From Salpingoeca rosetta (taxonomy: Eukaryota > Opisthokonta > Choanoflagellata > Craspedida > Salpingoecidae), in NCBI RefSeq assembly GCF_000188695.1, contig NW_004754923.1, forward strand, positions 1,235,919-1,245,918: DNA of 10,000 nucleotides. The letters are read 5' to 3'. The notes under the pieces are model-generated. The model was given only the letters and a program-made list of their open reading frames with translations. It was not told where the DNA came from and ran no database searches. Numbering within the stretch: position 1 is the first letter of the stretch; each line of letters starts with the position of its first letter. A program made the position numbers and the translations under genes. Positions 1 to 9,850 of this stretch are shown here, in pieces.

Positions 1-1165
1 TCCTCCTGCTTCTCTGCTGAGGCACTACATGGGTGACAGCATACGCGGCAACATCAGCCACGCTCCCCACTGCAAGCACACCCGTCGCATTCGCCGTCAC
101 CACACTCACGTTCACGCACACATTCCCACTCACATCCCCATCGTGCGCATCGTGCGCCGTCACCCCAGGATCAGCAAACGCACCGCTACCATCTTCACCT
201 GCACCTTCCTCACCATCACCACCACCACTGCTGCTGCCACCGCCAAACTCAAGCTGCACAAGCTGCTCACCAACAAGCTGCATTGTCGGCGCACTCCCAT
301 CCACAACGCGCACCACCCGCTCCACGTGCGCCACGTTGTCGGACGCATCCGTCACCGTGTAGTTGATGCGGTACACGGTGCCGCTCGGTGCACTGGCTTC
401 AACCGCGTCCAGCGCAGGCGAAGGCCACACCCGTGGTGCCACGCTCGGCACAAAGTCACGCGCAGACGAGTGCACGCAGCTGCTCGCGGCTGCAGCAGTG
501 CCCACCGTCTGCGCCACCACTCTCACCTCCACACGCGGCCGCACATCACCATCTGCATTGTCGTACGCACTCGCAATGCCCGGCTCTACCCAGCCCACAC
601 CGTCGCCAACAACCGTGTCCAGCGCGCCATTGAGGCGGACGTCTGGCGGCGTCGTGTCAATCACCGTGATCTCCCGCGTGATGCTGGCCGTGTGGTTTGA
701 CGTGTCGCTCACGGTGTATGTGATGTTGAATGTGGCGGGGACGCTTGCTGGCTGCGCCGCATACCCGCCGTCATCAATGCTCAGGCGCAGCTGTGACGGT
801 GCGTTGTACGCGTCAGACACGTGCGCGCCCGGGTCGATGTCAGCGAGCTCGCTGCCGGCCTCAACCTGCAGCTGGGACGGTCCAACCAGCTCAATCGTGG
901 GTGGCTGCGTGTCCACCACTGTCACCGCACGTGATGCGTTGTTGCAGTTGCCCGCCTTATCGCATGCCGTGTACTCCACCGTGAACACAGCCGGTACCGA
1001 CGCCGGGTACACGTCGACGGTGTTGAGGGTGGTGATGTCGATGGTCCGCTCAAGCGCATCCTCAAGCAGGTCTGACGCCGTTGCTCCTGCGTCCACGTAT
1101 TCCGTCCCAGCCTCGTGCGTCACAGATGGGTCGCCAGTGATGGTGACAGTAGGCGCCATCGTGTC
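1..1165 (-). other. Gene B DUF5011-like Ig modules, cut by window edge
   Basis: This matches gene A 7440-6275. Four substitutions are visible in the large-exon region: 472 (G versus A at 6747, giving His instead of Tyr in SSCVYSS), 1076 versus 7351, 1088 versus 7363, and 1151 versus 7426 (all three silent). Modules 1 to 3 and most of module 4 are present. Near positions 13-22 a 1-nt deletion and a CT/AG change alter the frame going left. Confidence 0.8.
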
Positions 1166-1281
1166 CACGACCCGCACCACATATGTCACGGTGGCCAGAT
1201 TATCTGACGCGTCGGAGACTGCATACGTAAACGCAAACGTGGTGTCGTCCTCCACGAATGGCCTGAACCGCTGCATGTGCG

Positions 1282-1322
<41 letters not shown>

Positions 1323-3499
1323 GTGTTGTGTGTGTGTGTGTGTGTTGTTGGGGGGGGGGGTTGTTGTTGCGTGTGACGAGATATGAGTACGATGCTCACT
1401 TGGATGAATGTCATGCAGTGGCTGTGACCAGGTCATGCTGAGGTGCTGGGTCCGGCGCGTGCGCGTTTACACGCACCCATCAGCACACACACACACACGT
1501 GAACGTGAACGTGAAGGACAGCAACAAAGTACGCACATGCACATGTACACATATGCAAACACACACGCACACACACACACATACATACACGCACACGTGC
1601 ATCCAACCACACACACACACATCCACACACACACAGCCCTTGACTCACCGGGAACTCTGCAGAGATGACGCTGGAGGAGTTGATGGTGGTGTCAAAGGAG
1701 TCTGAGGCAGTTACAACGGGGTACACGAACGTGATGGCGGCCTCGTGCCAGACTTCGTTGCCTGCATGCACCTCTCGAAGACCAAAGTCAACCCGCAGGT
1801 CCTGTCACAATATTGACGCAGAAACGCACTGGGTTGAGAGTCGGTTCTGATTGCGCAGTTACAGGGTGTCTAGAGCGTATGCAAGAAGCCTCATATAGCA
1901 ACTGTAACAATCGCCAGAACGACCTTCAGATCAACCACACGTACTGGCTTTGTCGTGTCTTGGACGATAATAGTCCTGTTTGTTGCCTGTACAGGGTTGC
2001 CAGCTTCGTCTGCTGCGTTCAGCCAGTATGAGAGTTGGTACGATCCCAGACTTGAGACGTTGATGTCGTTCATGCTGTACTGCAGCTGATCCAGGTCAAC
2101 AGATAGCTCTCCGTCCACGTTGTCGACAAGGCAAACGCCTTTGGTCAAGTTGTGGCGTGTCGGTGACTGACCAGCTTCGAGCCTCAGCGTTGGTGGATCA
2201 AAGCTAATTTCTGGGCCTAGGGTGTCTTCAACCATAACGGTGATGGTGCGTGTGGCTGTGTTGCTTGCGGCATCGACTGCCATGTACGTCAGCGTCCGCG
2301 TAGCATGCAGGATATCTGCAAGTGGGGCGAAGCAGCACACCGCAATCAAGCAGGGTGAGCACAGATATGCAAGTAAGCCAACTGTGGTAATGAGAACTGT
2401 GCGCGCGCAAAGCCTTGGGAGCTAACTCGGTATTACACGCATGTACCACAACGCTACGACGTGCACAACAGACGTCGTCACACATAGTGCCCCCAACCCA
2501 TTTGCTCGTTCTTTGGCGTACCTGTCGATATGTTGGTAATGTTCGCAGGGGGAATGAGTACAACCGCACCAGCGGCAGTGTCGACGGCGCTTGCGAGAGG
2601 TGGCGAAAACGGAAGCCCAAAACCTGCGGTGTAAGTGTCGCTGCTCTTCAAGAGCACGTTCGTGCCCGGGTATCGGAGCTCAATGGTGGGTGGCTGGATG
2701 TCTACACGCAATTGGCACAATGCGAACGGGTTGAAGGGTGAACGTTGCGCCACGAGACAGCATAGTGGGTGTTGTGTGTATGTACAATCCGTGAGGATTG
2801 TGTGTATGTGTGTGTGTGCCTGTGTGTGTGTGTGTGTGTGCCTGTGCCTGTGCATGCGTGTGGGTGGGGGGGGGGTTATTGTTGTTGTTTTATGCTCTCC
2901 TCTTGGTAAGTTCACAGGGCACACCACTCCTTCTTCTGACCTTCGCATTTGCCGTTGGCAACCTTGGTGCAGAGAATTGTCTCATCATAGCCGGTGGGAC
3001 AAACGACACAGCTCTTGCAGCTGGCACTGGAGTGTGAGGAAGCGTCTTGATACTTGCCTGCAGGCAAGCACACCGAGAAGCAGAGAAGTGAGGGTGAATG
3101 AGCGGACAGTTGTGGGAGGAGTGCAGCATGACTAGCATGTGTGATTGAACAGAATGCACGCCACATCTTTCACCACAACCGGAGACAATCAAGTCTTCAA
3201 CTACTACCAGCACCTGTGCCTTTTCACAGCTTCCACAGAAGCATCCATGTGCAGAAATACATGTTCAAGAGCACACGCCCGCATGCCTGTCTGCTTGTGG
3301 CTTTCACCCAGCACGCGCCTGCGTGCGCGAACACACCTTGCTGGCATGGAAGGCAAGAAACGCTGCCTGCTCTCTGTCCCCGCCCGCACACAATTGGATG
3401 CGCTTCAACTGCTTGAGCACGCAGCGGAGGGACAATCAATGCACATGGATGAAGGGACATGAACATCGAGGGAATCGAAGCGGGAAGGAAGACGGCCAT
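1..3499 (-). CDS. Gene B: paralogue of gene A, 3' partial (runs off left edge)
   Basis: Exons read by eye: 3499-3337, 3057-2941, 2701-2522, 2315-1945, 1801-1649, 1270 to the window edge. Introns are GT..AG with phases 1,1,1,0,0, the same series as the corresponding gene A introns. The ATG at 3499 is the first after an in-frame TAG at 3529-3527 and opens a possible signal peptide ending in an AQA motif. Then come a short Cys-rich ephrin-receptor-like region, a module starting DIQPPTIEL, a HYR-like module ending QDTTKP, another ending AEFP, and the start of the large Ig-like exon. That exon stays open to position 1, but near positions 13-22 it differs from gene A by a 1-nt deletion and a 2-nt change. 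The counterparts of the membrane span and tail must lie to the left of the window. Alternative start: an AG acceptor just before 3408 also fits phase 1, so exon 1 could instead be internal with an earlier start upstream. Confidence 0.8.
1282..1360. repeat. (TG)n microsatellite and G11 run
   Basis: Nearly pure TG repeat ending in an 11-base G run, in the gene B intron next to the acceptor at 1271. Confidence 0.9.
1480..1640. repeat. (CA)n-rich intronic stretch
   Basis: Interrupted CA/CATA repeat in the gene B intron just inside the donor at 1648. Confidence 0.85.
2800..2875. repeat. (TG)n microsatellite and G10 run
   Basis: In the gene B intron 2940-2702. The flank 2784-2801 forms a perfect 7-bp inverted repeat (ACAATCC/GGATTGT) with a 4-nt loop. 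Confidence 0.85.
2941..3409 (-). other. Gene B Cys-rich ephrin-receptor-like region
   Basis: Exon 1 ends VCGRGQRAGSVSCLPCQQ and exon 3057-2941 continues GKYQDASSHSSASCKSC, VVCPTGYDETILC and ANGKC. The join gives C-x2-C-x2-G-K-Y-Q-D-A, closely matching the gene A repeats (CPTGKFQDAAGQRGC), which supports the splice. Gene B has only one or two repeats here, against about six units in gene A. The donor at 2940 (gtcagaa) is not optimal but preserves phase 1. Confidence 0.7.
3410..3499 (-). other. Gene B putative signal peptide
   Basis: The first 30 codons from ATG 3499 include MSLHPCALIVPPLRAQA, a moderately hydrophobic stretch ending in A-x-A before VEAHPIVC. Internal Met codons at 3466 and 3460 would give shorter, more typical signal peptides. 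The hydrophobic core is short and contains prolines, so this is tentative. Confidence 0.45.
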
Positions 3500-4174
3500 G
3501 AGTTGCCGTGCATGTTCGAGTCTGAGCTACGGCGGAGGTGATACCGGGGACGAGAGCAACCAAATCACGTGATAACACTCTGTTGGACGTTCATCGCACA
3601 AGCGCACAGTCGCATGGTTGCTTTTCTCTTCTTCATCGCTGCTGTTTTACACCCACCCCACCCCATCTTGATCAACTTCAAGCTGTGGCTTACCAACTGG
3701 GCGCTGCATGAGTACCAAAGCAGTCACCACTGCGAAGACGGAGGTCGCCCTCCATCTCACTCCACGTTGTTCCTCACAACTCGTCATCATCAGCATCGCA
3801 CGCAGACGCCACAAAGACGCACATCCACACGTCTGAGCGTGGAATTGTGTGCACGCGTTGTGAAAATGTGACTCCTCAGGCGCACAACAACTGTCCTGCC
3901 AAAATTCCCATACAAACACAACAAAGAGGAGCCATGTGGTTTTCTTTTGCGGGTGACAACAACAAAAAAAAAAAAAAAAGAAGAAAAAAAAAAAAAAGAG
4001 AACACAGCATGATGCCAAGAAGCAAGCGTGCACGTCAGCATGAACACTGACTCGCCAAAGACACCTCGACCTCGATCTCCCTCTCCGCTGCTGACAATGG
4101 ACAAAGAGAGACTTGAGCCAAAATGTGTAATGGGAATGTAACAAGTATCCCTTGCCAGGAGGGTGTGGTCCTCG
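3500..4174. other. Intergenic/UTR region between gene A and gene B
   Basis: No convincing exon on either strand. It should hold the gene A 3' UTR and the gene B promoter and 5' UTR. I see no AATAAA on the minus strand and no clear TATA box. Confidence 0.6.
3964..3997. repeat. A-rich tract
   Basis: A16 (3964-3979), then GAAG, then A14 (3984-3997). It reads as a T tract in the gene A/B direction. It could be a simple repeat or a 3'-end or promoter-associated poly(dA:dT) element; there is no sign of an adjacent retroposed gene. Confidence 0.85.
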
Positions 4175-5120
4175 CTAAGCCACGGCATCCTCGGCGGATT
4201 CATAAACATTGTCTTCCACGACTCCCCCCTCTGTCACCACGTCGTACTCTGGCTGCATGTTCAAAATTCCCGTGTCCACATAGCCACTCGTGAACGTCGT
4301 GTCATAGTCGGCCTCGTCCCACGTATGCGCCGGTTGCGCTTGCAGCACTGTCCATTCATCGCACATTGTGTGGGTGTTGCCGTTGTTTGTGAGTAACTGT
4401 TACGGATCAAACACCAATGAGGCAGTGCAACCATGACATGAAATGACCACTACGACGCAGTAGGCCATGTAGCATGGGTGCATGCACAGAGCGGCCCAGC
4501 AAGCAGACATGAGCAAGGCCCAAACAAATACCTTTGAGGGGTGCGCCGTGCTCCGATGTTCCTGACACGAGGCGACAGCATCGAAAAGACAAGTGACAGG
4601 GCACCGTGAATGACAACGACAAGATGAACGAGAACTCGAGGCTTTGGAGAGCGAGAATGTTTCACATCACATCGCATCACAACGCGGCATGACGGAGGCT
4701 CACACTCGCAGCCACAGTGTACGCAATTACCCCCCCCCACCTCTTTCTTTCTCCCTCTCACTGAACAAGCAGACCTGTTGTGACAGCAGTCGCACTCACC
4801 GGCAATCTTGCCCGTGTCAAAGTCGTCGGTTCCACAGAATGCAGGGTTGATCGTCTCCAGCCCGTTGTGCGGCACAGACTGGTAAGGGTTCTGGGCCGCC
4901 TCCTACAGCCCCAGCAGCAGAGCAACAAAGCGACACAAGGTGTAAGCCACAAGCTGTGCGAGTACACACAAGCAAGGAACAAACGCCGAAACCACACAAG
5001 AGCACAAGAGATGTGCTTCTTGATGACGTGGTGGCAATCAAACACACAGACATACAAGGCATTCACCATCAGGCATACCAGTGTTGTTTTCGCCAGCTGC
5101 TGACGCTTTGACCGACGCCG
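4175..5120 (-). other. Gene A cytoplasmic tail with tyrosine motifs
   Basis: Encoded by the end of exon 5150-5079 and exons 4902-4800, 4561-4532 and 4347-4175. Visible motifs after the RRRSKRQQ anchor are NPYQSV, TINPAF (an NPxF form), ADYDTT, SGYVDT, PEYDVV and NVYESA before the stop. Several tyrosines sit next to acidic residues, as in tyrosine-kinase substrates and SH2 ligands. The microexon at 4561-4532 (30 nt) adds TSEHGAPLK and keeps phase 1. The last acceptor (4347) was chosen because it keeps the frame. Confidence 0.65.
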
Positions 5121-8100
5121 AAGCAACGAGACGACAACCACAACCATAGCCTGATGCAAGCACCAAGGTCAGCAAGCAGAGAGACAGAGAGAGAGAGAGA
5201 GCGCAAATCAGTTGTGCAACAAAGGTGTTCACTGCCGTCGTTCCTAATCACCCACCCGAAGAGTGCCCAATCATCAACGTAGCAACGACGGTACAGTAAT
5301 TCAATTCATTGCACAACAAGCGTGCCGTGTCACTCACCACAAACACGACGCCGCCAGCTGCTGCTGCAATGATCACAGTCAGCGACACGCTGGCGTTGCT
5401 ACCGCCGCTCGAGGTCGATGTGCCCAAATCCGGATCATACGCGGAAGCACTCAGCACCGCGCTTGTCCCCAGCACAACGACTCCATCCAAGAGCGTCAGC
5501 ACCTCGGTAGTGCTCATCCACGCCAGTGTCCCTGGGTCCCGCACCCCAAACTCGACCACAGTCATCTCCGTTGCTGTTGTCATTGGTACTGCAGCTGGCG
5601 TGGATGGCGCCTCCCTTCGCTTGCGCACACTGCTACCACTGCTGACACTGTCGTTGTTGCCGCTGCCGTCGCTTGGACGCCCATCTGCGCTGTCGTAAAC
5701 GAGAAACACGACCACAAACTCCACTCCCAATGCTTCCTCTAGATCGGCCTCTAGCTGCGGCACATCGCCACCAAAGATGACCTCCGCCGTGCCTGCAAGC
5801 ACCAGCTCCACAACAGCATCCTCATCATCATCGGGTCGGGTCAACGCATCAACCACTACCGTGCGCACGGCGACACCCGTGTTGCCGTTCACATCGCTCA
5901 CCGCGTACTCAATCTCGTACGCCCCCGCCACGTGCACGTCAATCGCATCGGCCCCGCGCACCACCACACGCGACGTCACATTGCCGTCGTGCACATCCTG
6001 TGCGCTGTACCCAGCCTCCACATATCGTGTCGCATACGGCACGTGCACCTCCTCCGCGCCATACAGCGTCACCTCGGGCGGCGTCGTGTCCACCACCACC
6101 ACCGCCCGACGCACAACAGCAGCCGCGTGGCCCGCCCGGTCCTGCACGCTGTACTGCATCACATACACCGTGCCCACCTCTGCCCACGCCACTGCACCCC
6201 CAAGCCCCACAACACCCTCACCACCCTCACCACCCCCACCACCCCCACCACCATCACCATCATCATCCTGCTGCTCCTCCTGCTTCTCCTGCTGCTGCAC
6301 TACATGGGTGACAGCATACGCGGCAACATCAGCCACGCTCCCCACTGCAAGCACACCCGTCGCATTCGCCGTCACCACACTCACGTTCACGCACACATTC
6401 CCACTCACATCCCCATCGTGCGCATCGTGCGCCGTCACCCCAGGATCAGCAAACGCACCGCTACCATCTTCACCTGCACCTTCCTCACCATCACCACCAC
6501 CACTGCTGCTGCCACCGCCAAACTCAAGCTGCACAAGCTGCTCACCAACAAGCTGCATTGTCGGCGCACTCCCATCCACAACGCGCACCACCCGCTCCAC
6601 GTGCGCCACGTTGTCGGACGCATCCGTCACCGTGTAGTTGATGCGGTACACGGTGCCGCTCGGTGCACTGGCTTCAACCGCGTCCAGCGCAGGCGAAGGC
6701 CACACCCGTGGTGCCACGCTCGGCACAAAGTCACGCGCAGACGAGTACACGCAGCTGCTCGCGGCTGCAGCAGTGCCCACCGTCTGCGCCACCACTCTCA
6801 CCTCCACACGCGGCCGCACATCACCATCTGCATTGTCGTACGCACTCGCAATGCCCGGCTCTACCCAGCCCACACCGTCGCCAACAACCGTGTCCAGCGC
6901 GCCATTGAGGCGGACGTCTGGCGGCGTCGTGTCAATCACCGTGATCTCCCGCGTGATGCTGGCCGTGTGGTTTGACGTGTCGCTCACGGTGTATGTGATG
7001 TTGAATGTGGCGGGGACGCTTGCTGGCTGCGCCGCATACCCGCCGTCATCAATGCTCAGGCGCAGCTGTGACGGTGCGTTGTACGCGTCAGACACGTGCG
7101 CGCCCGGGTCGATGTCAGCGAGCTCGCTGCCGGCCTCAACCTGCAGCTGGGACGGTCCAACCAGCTCAATCGTGGGTGGCTGCGTGTCCACCACTGTCAC
7201 CGCACGTGATGCGTTGTTGCAGTTGCCCGCCTTATCGCATGCCGTGTACTCCACCGTGAACACAGCCGGTACCGACGCCGGGTACACGTCGACGGTGTTG
7301 AGGGTGGTGATGTCGATGGTCCGCTCAAGCGCATCCTCAAGCAGGTCTGATGCCGTTGCTCCAGCGTCCACGTATTCCGTCCCAGCCTCGTGCGTCACAG
7401 ATGGGTCGCCAGTGATGGTGACAGTGGGCGCCATCGTGTCCACGACCCGCACCACATATGTCACGGTGGCCAGATTATCTGACGCGTCGGAGACTGCATA
7501 CGTAAACGCAAACGTGGTGTCGTCCTCCACGAATGGCCTGAACCGCTGCATGTGCGTTGTGTGTGTGTGTGTGTGTGTTTGTGTTGTGTGTGGGGGGTTG
7601 TGTTTGTGTGTGTTGTTGGGGGGGGGGGGGTTGTTGTTGCGCGTGACGAGATATGAGTACGATGCTCACTTGGATGAATGTCATGCAGTGGCTGTGACCA
7701 AGTCATGCTGAGGTGCTGGGTCCGGCGCGTGCGCGTTTACACGCACCCATCAGCACACACACACACGTGAACCTGAACCTGGGCCTGAACGACTGCAGCA
7801 AAGTACGCACATGCAAACACACACGCACACACACATACATACATACATACACACACATACACAGATACATCCAACCACACACACACGCACAGCCCTTGAC
7901 TCACCGGGAACTCTGCAGAGATGACGCTGGAGGAGTTGATGGTGGTGTCAAAGGAGTCTGAGGCAGTTACAACGGGGTACACGAACGTGATGGCGGCCTC
8001 GTGCCAGACTTCGTTGCCTGCATGCACCTCTCGAAGACCAAAGTCAACCCGCAGGTCCTGTTATGGCAAGAGAGTAATGCTTAAGTGAGTCACGCTCGCA

Positions 8101-9850
8101 GAAAGCGTCGACATGGACACCCATCCACACACCCACACACACCCAAACACACCCAAACACACCCACCCACACACACGCACCCACACACGCATTGCCTCCA
8201 TAGTTCGCTTACAGGTTTGGTGGTGTCGGCGACAATGACATTGCGGACGGACTGTGCTGAAGAGTCCTCTGCCCACAACAGCTCGTACAGCACAGTGTAG
8301 TTTCCAAGTTGCTGCACACTCACGCTGGCGGGGTCGTACACGAGTCGAGAACTGTTGAGCACGGCATCGGTGGCAAGAACGGTGACGCCACGCGTGTAGT
8401 CCTCAGCCGTTGGTGTCAGGCCAGCCTCCAGGTGCAGCGTTGCTGGTGAGAAGACGAGTTGTGGTGCATTATCGTCGATGACGTTGACGGTGATGGAGAT
8501 GCTGGCTTGATTGCCAGCCTCGTCCATGGCCGTGTACGCGAGCGCCTGGGTTGAGCCAACGAAGGCTATGTTGAGCGAGAGTGGGTAAGTGCGTGCGTGA
8601 ACGTGTGAGAGACTCGGAGGCAGAGGGTGCGTGTGTGTGTCTATTCAAAGAGCAATTGCTGAATTGAAATGGAACGCGAAAGGTAAGTGTGGGCAAGCAA
8701 CGCGTGCTTGGGGTCGGTGACGTGAAAGCGGCACGAACAAAGTGGAGACCAAGAGGCGGAGCACCCACCACAAAGAAGAGCAAACTCGACGTACCAGTGG
8801 ACACAGAGTCGTACGATGGCTCAACAATTGTGGCGTTGCTGTATGTGTCTGTCGCGGTGACGACTGGGGGCTGAAATTTCATGTGCTGCACAACCGTGTA
8901 CACATATGCCGGCCCCTCGATAACGCTGCCAGAATCTGGGCGACGGGCAGTTATCACAGGTGGTGTCGTATCTATCACAAGGAATGCAAAGCAAAGGCGA
9001 GTGAGTTATTGTGTGTGTGTGTGTGTGAATGTGTGTGAATGTGTGTGCGAGTGACGAGCGTGTATGCGTGTGTACGTGTGCGCGACAACATTACAGGTGT
9101 GCGCGCACATATGAAGAAGACACGCTTCGGTGATGAACATAATAAGATGCAGGTTGATGGGCTCCAAAAACAAACCTTTGCAGACTGTGTCGGTGGTGGG
9201 GGAGCACGCGGGTGAAGGCGAGAGACCCGTCGGGCACGATGAGCACGTCTTGCACTTGCTCAGGCCTGTTTCGTTCGCGTATTTGCCAGTGGCGCAAGTG
9301 CGGCACTCAATCGTACGGGGTTGACTCGCGTAGGTGCCAATTGGACACAGATTGCAGCCCCTCTGGCCAGCAGCATCCTGGAACTTGCCCGTGGGGCACA
9401 CTGTGCAGGTGTCTTGGTTTCTGTCGTTCGAAAACGACCCAGCAGCACAGCTCATGCACACTCTGTCGGTTGTTATCGTGGGCAGTGAAGACACAAACTT
9501 GCCCTCGGGACATGGCTGCCACGGACGACAAGTCGGCGACTGATGGCTCGTGCTGTCTTGAAACATGCCTAGCACGTCGAAAGGACCGGCAAAGAAACAT
9601 ATTATGCGTTTGTGCATGAGTGAGTGAGTGTGCGTGAGTGTGTGAGTGTGAGTGTGTAAGGCGATGTGGCGTGAGGAACCCAAAGCGCGCCAGTGGCAAT
9701 ATCCCGGAACAAGGGAGCAGGTACAACACATGCTTTAGCCCTCAGCGCAATGCCAACGTACCGTCGCTGCAGTCTGTGCAGCTCGCATCACTGACGGTCA
9801 AGCCCACAATCCACCTTTCACCTGCGCCGCAGCTGCTCCAACTCTTGCAC

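Larger units (their letters stand above)
1271..1648 (-). other. Gene B intron with GT block and CA block
   Basis: 378-nt counterpart of the gene A intron at 7904-7546, with the same splice sites and the same two-sided GT then CA layout. The CA repeat near the acceptor (1345-1282) is longer and purer than in gene A, and the C-run is 11 nt (1360-1350) against 13 (7630-7618). Confidence 0.8.
1..1805. repeat. Near-identical duplicated segment, copy 1
   Basis: Direct repeat of 6275-8061, in the same orientation. It covers exon 1801-1649, the following intron and the large exon. The exonic parts are almost identical and the intron differs mainly in microsatellite length (19 nt longer here overall). 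Identity stops just past the exon's 3' splice site at 1805; the left end reaches the window edge. Confidence 0.95.
1166..2701 (-). other. Gene B HYR-like modules
   Basis: Exons 2701-2522, 2315-1945, 1801-1649 and the start of the 1270 exon. Key elements: DIQPPTIELRYPG, LTYMAVDAASNTATRTITV, DTLGPEISFDPPTLRLEAG, NAADEAGNPVQATNRTIIV and QDTTKP, then DLRVDFGLREVHAGNE and YAVSDASDNLATVTYVV. The first two exons match gene A only in part (shared TLxLEAG, DTTKP and layout). The 1801-1649 exon is essentially identical to gene A 8057-7905. Confidence 0.75.
7546..7904 (-). other. Gene A intron with GT block and CA block
   Basis: 359-nt intron with donor GTGAGTC and acceptor ACATGCAG. On the transcribed strand a (GT)-rich block follows the donor (about 7897-7805) and a C-run plus (CA)-rich block precedes the acceptor (about 7630-7555). 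No coding potential is seen. Confidence 0.8.
6275..8061. repeat. Near-identical duplicated segment, copy 2
   Basis: Partner of 1-1805. To the right of 8061 the sequence becomes unrelated to copy 1 (tatggc against cacaat). To the left of 6275 gene A continues with Ig module 4 and the rest of the receptor, whose counterpart in gene B is outside the window. Confidence 0.95.
7441..8971 (-). other. Gene A HYR-like modules (three)
   Basis: Spread over exons 8971-8795, 8565-8213, 8057-7905 and the start of the 7545 exon. Module starts are DTTPPVITA, DDNAPQLVFS and ADTTKPDLRV. Module ends carry the conserved pattern LAYTAMDEAGNQASISITV and YAVSDASDNLATVTYVV, that is Y-x-A-x-D-x-x-x-N followed by a beta strand and D-x-x-x-P. 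This is the hallmark of HYR (hyalin repeat) and related Ig-like extracellular domains involved in adhesion. Exon borders fall both at and inside module boundaries: the phase 1 introns sit inside modules, and the phase 0 intron after TTKP sits at a boundary. Confidence 0.75.

Noticed and set aside
363..1376. Long plus-strand open frames (also 5777-6637, 5932-6975, 6638-7711)
   Set aside because: They lie opposite the large minus-strand exon. Their predicted proteins are Thr/Ser/Cys- or His/Arg-rich low-complexity text that runs into the TG repeats, while the minus strand shows clear domain repeats and phase-consistent splicing.
3647..4144. Minus-strand open frame in the intergenic region
   Set aside because: Its main feature is a poly-Phe stretch from the A tract; there is no domain pattern and no splice-consistent link to either gene.
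3499..4175. Single gene spanning the whole window
   Set aside because: Gene A closes with a membrane helix, cytoplasmic tail and TAG at 4175, and the domain order restarts with a Cys-rich region in gene B.
1..8061. Segmental mobile element or transposon carrying the duplicated block
   Set aside because: No terminal inverted repeats, target-site duplications or transposase sequence; the block is part of two homologous genes in the same relative place.
8112..8191. Telomere-like repeat
   Set aside because: The CCCA/CACA units are irregular, do not match a fixed telomeric unit, and lie inside an intron.
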